64,000 nucleotides of DNA from an uncultured Bacteroidales bacterium (GTDB lineage Bacteria; Bacteroidota; Bacteroidia; Bacteroidales; P3), in the NCBI GenBank assembly GCA_900314925.1, contig OMXC01000009.1, positions 62,001 through 126,000 on the forward strand, read 5' to 3'. The position numbers were made by a program, and so were the translations under genes. How positions within the stretch are numbered: the first letter of the stretch is position 1; each line of letters starts with the position of its first letter. Below, piece after piece: positions 27,080 through 35,490 of this stretch. The notes beneath the pieces were generated by a model that was given only the letters and a program-made list of their open reading frames with translations, had not been told where the DNA came from and searched no databases.

Positions 27080-29854
27080 ATGGATATAGAGATCAAGGGT
27101 GCGAGGGCCAATAACCTGAAGAATATAGACGTCACGTTGCCGCAGGGCAAGCTTGTGGTGGTGACGGGATTGAGCGGCAGCGGCAAGTCGAGCCTCGCCT
27201 TCGACACGCTCTTTGCCGAAGGGCAGCGGCGCTACGTGGAGAGCATGAGCTCCTACGCGCGCCAGTTTCTGGGCCGCATGTCGAAGCCCGATGTGGATTA
27301 CATACACGGGCTGGCGCCGGCGGTGGCCATAGAGCAGAAGGTGAACACCGGCAACCCGCGCTCTACGGTGGGCACGCAGACGGAGATTTACGAGTATCTG
27401 AAGCTGATGTACGCCAGGGTGGGGCACACCTTCTCGCCGGTGAGCGGCGTGGAGGTGAAGCGCCACTCGGTGAGCGACGTGGTCGACTATATAGAGTCTT
27501 TCGCCGACGGCACGCGTGTGATGATACTGTCGCCGCTGGCCGGCAGCAAGGAGCGTCCGCTCGAGAGCCAGATAAAGATACTGCACCAGGAGGGCTACCA
27601 GCGTGTCATGGTCAAGGGCACGGTGGTGCGCATAGAAGACCTCGACACCGTGAAGCTGGAGGGGGATGTGCGGCTGGTGATAGACCGCGTGGAGGTGCGC
27701 CGCGGCGACGACGGGCAGGGCGCCCGTGTGGCCGAGAGCGTGCAGAGCGCCTTCTTCGAGGGGCGTGGCGAGTGCGTGGTGTCGGCCGACGGCCGGGAAG
27801 CCGTCTTCAGCAACCGCTTCGAGGCCGACGGCATCACCTTCGAGAAGCCCAACCCAAACTTTTTCTCCTTCAACAACCCCTATGGCGCCTGCCCCACCTG
27901 CCAGGGTTACGGCAGCGTGATAGGCATCGACGAGAACCTCGTGGTGCCCAACAAGAGCCGCTCGGTGTACGACAACGCCATCGTCTGCTGGAACGGCGAC
28001 AAGATGCAGGAGGTGAAACGCGAGTTTGTGCGCCACGCGGCGGTGATAGATTTCCCGATACACAAGCCATACTACGAACTCAGCGAGGAGCAGAAGGACG
28101 TGCTGTGGCACGGCGACGGCACGTGGGAGGGCATCGATGGCTTCTTCCGCTGGCTGGAGAGCCAGGCCTACAAGATACAATACCGCGTCATGCTGTCGCG
28201 CTACCGTGGCCGCACGGTGTGCCCCGAATGCCGCGGACGGCGGCTGCGCAAGGATGCCGACTATGTGAAGGTTGGCGGCCGCAGCATCAGCGAGGTGGTG
28301 GCGATGCCCGTCACCGAGGTCAGGGAGTGGCTCGAGGGCCTCGCCGGCCAGTTGACGCCGGCCGAGCTAAAGGCTACCGAGCGGCTGCGCACCGAGCTGC
28401 GCAACCGTGTGGGCTACCTGCTCGACGTGGGCCTCGGCTACCTCACGCTCAACCGCGAGAGCCGCAGCCTCAGCGGCGGCGAGAGCCAGAGGATAAACCT
28501 GGCCACGTCGCTGGGGTCGTCGCTGGTGGGGTCGATGTACATACTCGACGAGCCGTCGATAGGGCTGCACAGCCGCGACACCGAGCGCCTGATAGGAGTG
28601 CTCAAGCAGCTGCGCGACCTCGGCAACACGGTGATCGTCGTGGAGCACGACGAGGACATCATACGGTCTGCCGACTACCTCATAGACATAGGCCCCGGGG
28701 CGGGGCGCCTGGGCGGCGAGGTCGTCTTCGCCGGCAAGCCGTCGGCCCTGAAAGAGGCCAAAAACTCGCTCACGGCCGACTATATACTTGGCCGCAAGAC
28801 CATCCCCGTGCCCGCCGAGCGGCGCAAGTGGCGCGACAGGATAAGCATACACGGTGCCTACGCCAACAACCTCAAGCGCGTGGATGTGGACATACCGCTC
28901 GGCGTGCTGACGGTGGTCACCGGCGTCAGCGGCAGCGGCAAGAGCACGCTGATACGCCAGGTGCTGTATGACGTGATGCAGCGCCGCATGGACGGCAACA
29001 GCGACTATGTGGGCTCGTGTGTGGCGCTCGACGGCGACGTGAACCGCGTGTCGGCGGTGGAGCTCGTCGACCAGAACCCCATAGGACGCTCCACGCGCAG
29101 CAATCCGGCCACGTACATGAAGGTTTTCGACGAGGTGCGCAACCTCTACGCGCAGCAGCCGTTGGCAAAGGCCCGCGGCTACAAGAGCGGCTTCTTCTCC
29201 TTCAACGTCGAGGGCGGCCGCTGCGACGCCTGCGAGGGCGAGGGCTACGTCACGGTGAGCATGCAGTTCATGAGCGACGTGCACCTGCTCTGCGAGGAGT
29301 GCCACGGGAGCCGCTACAAGGATGAAGCCCTCGAGGTGCTCTACAAGGGCAAGAACATAAGCGAGATACTCGACATGACTGTGGACCAGGCGCTCGACTT
29401 CTTCGACGACGACGAGACGCGCAGCATCTACAGCCGCCTGAAGCCGCTGCAGGATGTGGGCCTCGGGTACCTCAAGCTGGGGCAGTCGAGCAGCTCGCTC
29501 AGCGGTGGCGAGGCTCAGCGCATCAAGCTGGCGGCATACCTTGTCAAGGGCAATGCCGAAGACAAGCCGATGCTGTTCATCTTCGACGAACCCTCCACAG
29601 GTCTGCATTTCCACGACATACGCAAGCTGCTGGCGGCCTTCGACCGTCTTATCGAGCGTGGCCACAGCATCGTCGTCATCGAGCACCATCACGACATCAT
29701 CAAGTGCGCCGACTGGGTCATAGACCTCGGCCCCGAGGGCGGCGACGGCGGTGGCAACGTGGTCTTCGCCGGCACACCGGAAGGGCTGGCCAAATGCAAG
29801 GGGTCTTACACCGCACGTTGTCTCAAACTGGACAATAAAGGCAAAAAGAAATAG
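27080..29854 (+). CDS. uvrA: Excinuclease ABC subunit A
   Basis: DNA-damage sensor of nucleotide excision repair, working with UvrB and, through Mfd, at stalled polymerases. 924 residues. There are two ABC ATPase modules: Walker A GLSGSGKSSLAFDTL near residue 32 and GVSGSGKSTLIRQVL near residue 615; signatures SLSGGESQRI and SLSGGEAQRIKL; Walker B STLYILDEPS-type segments (MYILDEPSIGLH, LFIFDEPSTGLH). Zinc-finger cysteine pairs occur at CPTCQGYG, CPECRGRRL and CDACEGEGY/CEECHGSRY. It carries the typical HDEDI/HHHDII switch histidines. It is cytosolic. A membrane-protein gene follows after 4 bp. Confidence 0.97.
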   Translation: MDIEIKGARANNLKNIDVTLPQGKLVVVTGLSGSGKSSLAFDTLFAEGQRRYVESMSSYARQFLGRMSKPDVDYIHGLAPAVAIEQKVNTGNPRSTVGTQTEIYEYLKLMYARVGHTFSPVSGVEVKRHSVSDVVDYIESFADGTRVMILSPLAGSKERPLESQIKILHQEGYQRVMVKGTVVRIEDLDTVKLEGDVRLVIDRVEVRRGDDGQGARVAESVQSAFFEGRGECVVSADGREAVFSNRFEADGITFEKPNPNFFSFNNPYGACPTCQGYGSVIGIDENLVVPNKSRSVYDNAIVCWNGDKMQEVKREFVRHAAVIDFPIHKPYYELSEEQKDVLWHGDGTWEGIDGFFRWLESQAYKIQYRVMLSRYRGRTVCPECRGRRLRKDADYVKVGGRSISEVVAMPVTEVREWLEGLAGQLTPAELKATERLRTELRNRVGYLLDVGLGYLTLNRESRSLSGGESQRINLATSLGSSLVGSMYILDEPSIGLHSRDTERLIGVLKQLRDLGNTVIVVEHDEDIIRSADYLIDIGPGAGRLGGEVVFAGKPSALKEAKNSLTADYILGRKTIPVPAERRKWRDRISIHGAYANNLKRVDVDIPLGVLTVVTGVSGSGKSTLIRQVLYDVMQRRMDGNSDYVGSCVALDGDVNRVSAVELVDQNPIGRSTRSNPATYMKVFDEVRNLYAQQPLAKARGYKSGFFSFNVEGGRCDACEGEGYVTVSMQFMSDVHLLCEECHGSRYKDEALEVLYKGKNISEILDMTVDQALDFFDDDETRSIYSRLKPLQDVGLGYLKLGQSSSSLSGGEAQRIKLAAYLVKGNAEDKPMLFIFDEPSTGLHFHDIRKLLAAFDRLIERGHSIVVIEHHHDIIKCADWVIDLGPEGGDGGGNVVFAGTPEGLAKCKGSYTARCLKLDNKGKKK

Positions 29855-29858
29855 CTTT

Positions 29859-30362
29859 ATGGAGAAATACATCAAGACAATACGCCGGTCGGCAAACACG
29901 GGCCTCTGGGTCTCCGTCGGGGCGGTCATCGTGTCGGCATTCTTCACACTCGTGTGCCATTACAGGTTTTACGCGTCGCAGTACACGACGCGCTGGATGC
30001 TTGTGGCAGGCAGCGTGCTGGCTGTGCTGGCCATGAGCATGGCCCTGCTGGTCATACGCAAGCAGATACCCGCCTTGCGGCAAGCCGACACGCTGGAGGC
30101 CAAGCTGCGTGGCTACGCGCAGCACATACGCTCGCTCTATCTGTCGATGATGGTGGTTGTGGTGCTCATTTGCGCCTTCATGGTGCTCTCTTCGCAAAAC
30201 GTGCTGCTCATGCTTGCCATGGTGGCCACGCTGATGCTCTTTCTGGCATACCCCAACATCTACCGCATGAAGGTGGAGCTCGGCCTCGACGACGACGAGA
30301 TGAAGATGCTTTTCGGTGACCGTTATATCCCTGACGGCAAGGAGAACGATGACAAAGAATGA
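29859..30362 (+). CDS. Small membrane protein, unknown function
   Basis: 167 residues from the ATG at 29859, 4 bp after uvrA. Four hydrophobic helices lie near residues 15-37, 45-62, 92-112 and 115-132. The C-terminus is charged (GLDDDEMKMLFGDRYIPDGKENDDKE) and probably cytosolic. The last 14 bases overlap the start of mnmE, so it is translated in a coupled way. I do not recognise a family. Confidence 0.75.
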   Translation: MEKYIKTIRRSANTGLWVSVGAVIVSAFFTLVCHYRFYASQYTTRWMLVAGSVLAVLAMSMALLVIRKQIPALRQADTLEAKLRGYAQHIRSLYLSMMVVVVLICAFMVLSSQNVLLMLAMVATLMLFLAYPNIYRMKVELGLDDDEMKMLFGDRYIPDGKENDDKE

Positions 30363-31653
30363 CACCATAGTCGCCGTTTCCACCCCTGCCGGCGTCGGCG
30401 GCATCGCCGTGGTGCGTGCCAGCGGCGCCGACGCGCTGCCCTTTGCGCTCAAGCACCTCGCTGTGCCGGCCCTCAAGGCTCGCCGCGCCACATACTGCCG
30501 CTTCGACGACCTCGACGATGTTGTGGCGGTGTACTACCCCAAGGGCTACACCGGTGAGCCCACCGTTGAGATATCCTGCCACGGGTCGCTGTATGTGCAG
30601 CAGGCTGTGCTGCAGGCGCTCGTCGACGATGGTGCACGTATGGCCGGGCCGGGCGAGTTCACCATGCGCGCCTTCAGCAATGGGCGTCTCAACCTGTCGC
30701 AGGCTGAAGCGGTGGCCGACCTCATCGACGCCGTCACCCCGCAGCAGCACCGCCTCGCCGTCAGCCAGCTGCGTGGCAGCTATGCCGCCAAACTCAAGGA
30801 GTTGCGTCAGCAGCTGCTCGACCTCACGTCGCTCATGGAGCTGGAGCTTGACTTCAGCCAGGAGGACGTGGAGTTCGCCGACCGCACGGAGCTGCGCCGC
30901 CTGCTTTCCACCCTGCACACACAGCTCGCCACGCTGATAGCCTCTTTCCGTATAGGCAACGCTTTGAAGCGCGGCATACCGGTGGCCATTGTCGGCAAGC
31001 CCAATGCCGGCAAGTCGTCGCTCCTCAACGCCTTGCTGGGCGACGAGCGCGCCATCGTCAGCGACGTGCCGGGTACTACGCGCGACACCGTGGAGGAATT
31101 CCTTACAATAGGCAACCTCACCTTCCGCTTCATAGACACGGCGGGCCTGCGTAGCAGCAGCGACACCGTCGAGGCTATGGGCATAGAGCGTAGCCGCAAG
31201 GCTATCGCCGACGCCGACATCGTGCTCTATGTGCATGACCTCACGCAGCCCTTCTCGCACGACGACCTCGCGTCTCTGCCCGTCGGCGGCAAGCACCTGA
31301 TACTTGTCGGCAACAAGAGCGACCTCGCCGGCACGGTGCTTCCCGAAGGGTTTGTGGCCATATCGGCCAAGGATGGCAAGGGGCTCGACGGGCTCAGGGA
31401 AGCCATGCTCGCTGCCGTGGAGCCGCAAGCCATGCAGCAGGTGCTCCTCGCCAATCCGCGCCACCATGAGGCCCTCATGCGCGTGCAGCAAGCCCTCATG
31501 CAGGTGTCGCAAGGCCTTGAGGCCGGCATCCCTGCCGACCTCCTCGCCGTGGACCTCCGCGACGCTCTGTACCATCTCGGCTCTATAACCGGCGAAGTGG
31601 TGTCTGACGACATCCTCGACAACATATTCTCTCGCTTTTGCATCGGTAAATAA
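30349..31653 (+). CDS. mnmE: tRNA modification GTPase MnmE
   Basis: With MnmG it makes the 5-carboxymethylaminomethyl group on U34 of certain tRNAs. 434 residues from the ATG at 30349 (MTKNDTIVAVSTPAGVGGIAVVRASG); an upstream start is rejected because this is the family N-terminus. The tetrahydrofolate-binding domain comes first. The G domain has G1 GKPNAGKSSLLNALL, G2 PGTTRDTVEE, G3 DTAGLR and G4 NKSD. The C-terminal catalytic tail is FSRFCIGK with the conserved Cys. It overlaps the preceding gene and is 9 bp from the next. Confidence 0.96.
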   Translation: MTKNDTIVAVSTPAGVGGIAVVRASGADALPFALKHLAVPALKARRATYCRFDDLDDVVAVYYPKGYTGEPTVEISCHGSLYVQQAVLQALVDDGARMAGPGEFTMRAFSNGRLNLSQAEAVADLIDAVTPQQHRLAVSQLRGSYAAKLKELRQQLLDLTSLMELELDFSQEDVEFADRTELRRLLSTLHTQLATLIASFRIGNALKRGIPVAIVGKPNAGKSSLLNALLGDERAIVSDVPGTTRDTVEEFLTIGNLTFRFIDTAGLRSSSDTVEAMGIERSRKAIADADIVLYVHDLTQPFSHDDLASLPVGGKHLILVGNKSDLAGTVLPEGFVAISAKDGKGLDGLREAMLAAVEPQAMQQVLLANPRHHEALMRVQQALMQVSQGLEAGIPADLLAVDLRDALYHLGSITGEVVSDDILDNIFSRFCIGK

Positions 31654-31662
31654 TCTATCGTC

Positions 31663-33063
31663 ATGAAAAGAATAGCAATAATCACACTCCTCTTTATCCC
31701 GCTCCTGGCTGTGGCAAAGCCGGGCTACAAGATCACCCTGCACGTCGACGGCTGCAAGGACAGCGCCGTTCTCATGGGCTACTATATGGCAGAGGAGCGC
31801 TATGTGGTAGACACGGCCTACAACAACGGCCGTGGCAAGTTCGTCTTCAAGGGCGACGAAGAGCTCCTCCCCGGGCTCTACTTCTTCACCAACAACGTAG
31901 ACCGCTTCGTGGAGTTCGCCGTCTACAACGAGAAGCCCAACTTCACCTTCCGCACCGACCACCGCAACTGGACGACGAACATGACTGTCAAGGGGTCGTA
32001 CCAGAACGAGGTGCTGTACAGCTATCAGCGTGCCAGCGACCATTTCTACAAGGAGATGCTTGCCGCCAAGAACTCCATGGATTCCGCCGACTTCGCCGTC
32101 GCCCTGAAGCGCATCACGGAGAGCATGGACAGCCTCAGACTCGCGCTCTACAACGACCACCCCGACGCCATGGTGGCCAAGATGATACACGCCACCACCG
32201 TGGTCGAGGACGAGGTGCCCACAACGCACCCCGATGGCACACCGCTTTCGCAGCGTGAACGTTACGACTACCTCATGGCGCACTACTTTGACTACATGCC
32301 GCTCGACGACAACTTCATCATCCGCACCCCAAAGGAGATATTCTTCCGCCACTACAACGACTACACCGACAAGTACATGCGCGGTCTTCCGCCGGACAAG
32401 ATATGCCCGCTGCTCGACACCATCATCGACCGCGCCGAGCCGGCTCCAGAGGTCTACCGCTGGCTAATCAACAACCTCACGGAGAAGTATCTGCAGTCCA
32501 ACATAATGGTCTACGACGAGGTCTATGTGCACCTCGTGCTGCGCTATTTCGCCACCGGCAAGGTCACGTGGCTCTCTCCGTCGGCCATAGACATGAACGT
32601 GGAGCGCGCCACCAAGTGGGAGCGTCTGCTTGTCGGCCGCGAGGCCCCCGAGCTGATACTCTTCGACACCCTCCGCCGCGCCCATTCGCTGCACCACATG
32701 CCCGGAAGTTACACGCTGCTGCTCTTCTGGAGCCCCACCTGCGGCCACTGCCGCGAGGTGATACCGGCTCTCTACAAGGTCTTCAACGAGGTGGCCGACT
32801 CGCTCGACATGACGGCTTTCGCCATACTCACAGAACCCGACGAAGGCACGCTGGTCAAGTGGAAGAAGTTCCTCGCCGACCACGACATGACCAACCCGCG
32901 ATGGGTGAACCTCAACGGTGCAGAAGCCAATGTCGACTGGCGCGAGGTCTACGACGTCGAGACCACCCCGCAGGTATACCTCGTCAGCAACAAGGACCAC
33001 CGCTTCCTTGCCAAGAAGCTCAACGCGCAGCTTTTATCGGAGATTTGCAAGACACTTAAATAA
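31663..33063 (+). CDS. Thioredoxin-like (TlpA-type) exported protein with DUF4369/DUF5106-like N-terminus
   Basis: 466 residues with a Sec signal (MKRIAIITLLFIPLLAVA). The N-terminal ~120 residues (ITLHVDGCKDSAVLMGYYMAEERYVVDTA) look like the beta-rich DUF4369 domain of Bacteroidota thiol proteins, followed by a helical DUF5106-like region. The C-terminal thioredoxin fold (from ~residue 325) has LLLFWSPTCGHCREVIPAL with the redox pair CGHC and the cis-Pro context TTPQVYLV. It probably acts as a periplasmic thiol-disulfide reductase. It sits between mnmE (9 bp) and the M3 peptidase (8 bp). Confidence 0.85.
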   Translation: MKRIAIITLLFIPLLAVAKPGYKITLHVDGCKDSAVLMGYYMAEERYVVDTAYNNGRGKFVFKGDEELLPGLYFFTNNVDRFVEFAVYNEKPNFTFRTDHRNWTTNMTVKGSYQNEVLYSYQRASDHFYKEMLAAKNSMDSADFAVALKRITESMDSLRLALYNDHPDAMVAKMIHATTVVEDEVPTTHPDGTPLSQRERYDYLMAHYFDYMPLDDNFIIRTPKEIFFRHYNDYTDKYMRGLPPDKICPLLDTIIDRAEPAPEVYRWLINNLTEKYLQSNIMVYDEVYVHLVLRYFATGKVTWLSPSAIDMNVERATKWERLLVGREAPELILFDTLRRAHSLHHMPGSYTLLLFWSPTCGHCREVIPALYKVFNEVADSLDMTAFAILTEPDEGTLVKWKKFLADHDMTNPRWVNLNGAEANVDWREVYDVETTPQVYLVSNKDHRFLAKKLNAQLLSEICKTLK

Positions 33064-33071
33064 TATCATAA

Positions 33072-35096
33072 ATGAAACGCACATTAGTAATCGCCGCCGC
33101 GGCAACAATGCTGCTCGCCGGCTGCAAAGACAAGAAAACCATGGAAAACCCCTTCTTCAGCGAGTGGAACACTCCCTATGAGATCCCCGACTTCCAGCGT
33201 ATCAAGACCGAGCACTACATGCCCGCCTTCCGCGAAGGCATGAAACAGCAGAAGGAATGGATTGACAACATCGCCAACAACAGCGAGGAGCCCACCTTCG
33301 GCAACACCATCGTCCCCTACGAATACAGCGGACAGCTGCTGCAGGAGGTCAGCGCTGTCTTCTTCAACCTCAGCGAGTGCGAGAACAGTCCCGAGATGGA
33401 GGCCATTGCCGAAGAGGTGACGCCCCTGCTCTCGGCCCACGAGGACGACATAGCCCTCAACCAGAAGCTCTTCGCCCGCATCAAGGCCGTCTACGACCAG
33501 CGCGAGAGTCTCGACCTCAACCCCGAGCAGCGCCGACTGCTGGAAGAGACCTACAAAGGCTTCGTGCGCGGCGGCGCCAACGTGCCCGAGGAGCAGCAGG
33601 CCCGCTTCCGCGAACTGAACGAGCAGATAGCCTCGCTCACCCTCCGCTTTGCACAGAATGTGCTGAAGGCCACCAACGCCTACAAGAAAGCACTCCCCAA
33701 CGGCGACACTGTCACCCTTGACATCCCCACCTGGGAGCCCTTCATGCAGACCTGTCCCGACCGCAAGCTGCGCGAGGAGGTGTGGCACGCCTATGCCGAC
33801 CGCTGCCGCGAGGGCGAGTTTGACAACACCAAGATTATCGACACCCTCGTCAACCTGCGCCTCGAACGCGCCAACATCCTCGGCTTCCCCACCCACGCCG
33901 ACTACGTGCTCGACGACTGCTTGGCCAAGACCCCGGCCAACGTCTACAGCTGCCTGATGGACATCTGGGCGCCCGCCATCAAGGTGGCCAAACAGGAGCG
34001 CGACCTTTATCAGAAGATGCTCGAGAAAGACGAGCCCGGTGCCAAGCTGCAGCCCTGGGACTGGCGCTACTACGCTGAGAAATACCGTGCTGAGAAATAC
34101 GCCATCGACGACGCCGAGGTACGCCCCTTCTTCTCGCTCGACAGCGTCCGCGAAGGCGCCTTCATGGTGGCCAACAAGTTGTACGGCCTGACCTTCAAGG
34201 AGCGTACCGACCTGCCTACCTATGACAAAGAGGCTCGCTGCTTCGAGGTGCGCCAGGGCGACAGCACCGTGGGCATCCTCTATATGGACTTCCATCCGCG
34301 TGCCAGCAAGCGCAGCGGCGCCTGGATGACCGAGTTCCGCGGCCAGCACCGCGACCGCAAGACCGGCGAGAACGTTATGCCGATCATCCAAGTGGTCTGC
34401 AACTTCACCAAGCCCACGGCTGACAAGCCGTCGCTCCTCAACTTCGACGAGAGCGAGACCCTCTTCCACGAGTTCGGTCATGCCCTCCACGGGCTGCTGA
34501 GCAAGTGCACCTATCCTTCGCTGGCCGGCACCAACGTGCCGCGCGACTTCGTCGAACTGCCCTCGCAGGTCATGGAGAACTGGTGCCGCCACCCGCAGGT
34601 GATGAAGATGTATGCCCACCACTACCAGACCGGCGAGGCCATCCCCGACGCCCTCATCAAGAAGATCGCCGCCGCGCAGACCTACGGCCAAGGCTTCATG
34701 ACCACCGAACTGCTCGCCGCCAGCCTCCTCGACATGGACTACTACTCCATCAAGGAGAAGCAGCACATCGACCCCATAGCCTTCGAGGATGAGCACATGG
34801 CCAAGATAGGCCTCATACCCGAAATCATCAGCCGCTACCGCAGCCCCTACTTCCAGCACATCTTCACCACGGGCTACGACGCTGGCTACTACAGCTATAC
34901 CTGGACGGCCATCCTCGACGCCGACGCCTTCGAGGCCTTCGCCGAGAGCGGCGACCTCTTCAACCCCGAGCTTGCCCGCAAGTTCCGCCACCTTCTGGAG
35001 AGCGGCAACACCGTCGAGCCCATGGATCTCTACCGCGCCTTCCGCGGCAAAGACCCGTCGCCCAAGGCTTTGCTCAAGCGCAAAGGCATGCTCTGA
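33072..35096 (+). CDS. dcp: M3-family peptidyl-dipeptidase, lipoprotein
   Basis: 674 residues; releases dipeptides from peptide C-termini in relatives. The signal ends in a lipobox (MLLAGCKDKK), so it is probably a periplasmic or outer-membrane lipoprotein. The zinc site HEFGHALH is near residue 465 (nt 34469-34492), with the third ligand Glu in the following helix. The segment SYTWTAILDADAFEAF near the C-terminus is typical of the Dcp subfamily. dcp rather than oligopeptidase A is favoured by the leader and length, not proven. It ends the plus-strand run from 25.6 kb. Confidence 0.9.
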   Translation: MKRTLVIAAAATMLLAGCKDKKTMENPFFSEWNTPYEIPDFQRIKTEHYMPAFREGMKQQKEWIDNIANNSEEPTFGNTIVPYEYSGQLLQEVSAVFFNLSECENSPEMEAIAEEVTPLLSAHEDDIALNQKLFARIKAVYDQRESLDLNPEQRRLLEETYKGFVRGGANVPEEQQARFRELNEQIASLTLRFAQNVLKATNAYKKALPNGDTVTLDIPTWEPFMQTCPDRKLREEVWHAYADRCREGEFDNTKIIDTLVNLRLERANILGFPTHADYVLDDCLAKTPANVYSCLMDIWAPAIKVAKQERDLYQKMLEKDEPGAKLQPWDWRYYAEKYRAEKYAIDDAEVRPFFSLDSVREGAFMVANKLYGLTFKERTDLPTYDKEARCFEVRQGDSTVGILYMDFHPRASKRSGAWMTEFRGQHRDRKTGENVMPIIQVVCNFTKPTADKPSLLNFDESETLFHEFGHALHGLLSKCTYPSLAGTNVPRDFVELPSQVMENWCRHPQVMKMYAHHYQTGEAIPDALIKKIAAAQTYGQGFMTTELLAASLLDMDYYSIKEKQHIDPIAFEDEHMAKIGLIPEIISRYRSPYFQHIFTTGYDAGYYSYTWTAILDADAFEAFAESGDLFNPELARKFRHLLESGNTVEPMDLYRAFRGKDPSPKALLKRKGML

Positions 35097-35125
35097 TAGC
35101 CTTTTCGCAGGCCGCATATCCTGTG

Positions 35126-35228
35126 CGGAGTCCCTACGGAGTCTCCTCGGCCCCCCTTCGGCATTTCTACGGCGTTCCACTGAAGAACGGCCGAAGGGGG
35201 TCCGTAGGGGCTCCGTAGGGGCTCCGTG
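35126..35228. repeat. ~100-bp palindromic intergenic element with 11-bp units (copy 1)
   Basis: The left side CGGAGTCCCTACGGA (35126-35140) pairs with TCCGTAGGGGCTCCG at the right, and CCCCCTTCGGC pairs with GCCGAAGGGGG, leaving a loop with TTCCACTGAAGAAC. CCGTAGGGGCT is tandem at 35202-35212 and 35213-35223. Positions 35175-35200 (26 bp) occur as an exact reverse complement at 42988-43013. Confidence 0.9.
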
Positions 35229-35330
35229 TTTTTCCGGGTTTCGAGAGGTTTTCGAGGCGTAAGTGACAGCTGTACAGTGTTTTCGCGTTGCAGGTAATGT
35301 CGTGTTGCATTTGTGGCATCACACAGGTGT

Positions 35331-35473
35331 GGTCAAGCCGAAAGAAACTTCGGTAAAGCCATGACCTATGTTGAAGAGTATGAGCGAAATGGGGCCTCCG
35401 CTATGGTCCCTGCAAGGTGGGATACTCAAAGAATAACGCCTGCTGCGCATTGTGCAGCAGGCGTTGCCGTTTT
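35331..35473 (+). ncRNA. Candidate structured RNA ending in the 35.45-kb terminator
   Basis: In the gene-free gap 35097-35490. Hairpin 1: GGTCA (35331-35335)/TGACC (35362-35366) enclosing CCGAA (35338-35342)/TTCGG (35349-35353). Hairpin 2: GGGGCC (35391-35396)/GGTCCC (35405-35410). Hairpin 3 is the terminator. No TAnnTTTGC promoter is visible upstream. Alternatively this is a decayed coding fragment; one frame reads GLRYGPCKVGYSKNN. I could not match it to a named RNA. Confidence 0.3.
35435..35472. terminator. Terminator between the M3 peptidase region and the ABC gene
   Basis: AACGCCTGCTGC (35435-35446) pairs with GCAGCAGGCGTT (35454-35465), 12 bp perfect, followed by GCCGTTTT on the plus side. 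It can also serve the convergent ABC gene. Confidence 0.8.
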
Positions 35474-35490
35474 GTAGTCTTTGTCGTTGA

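Noticed and set aside
35233..35430. Match to tmRNA, RNase P RNA or SRP RNA
   Set aside because: None of the conserved core sequences of those RNAs is visible.
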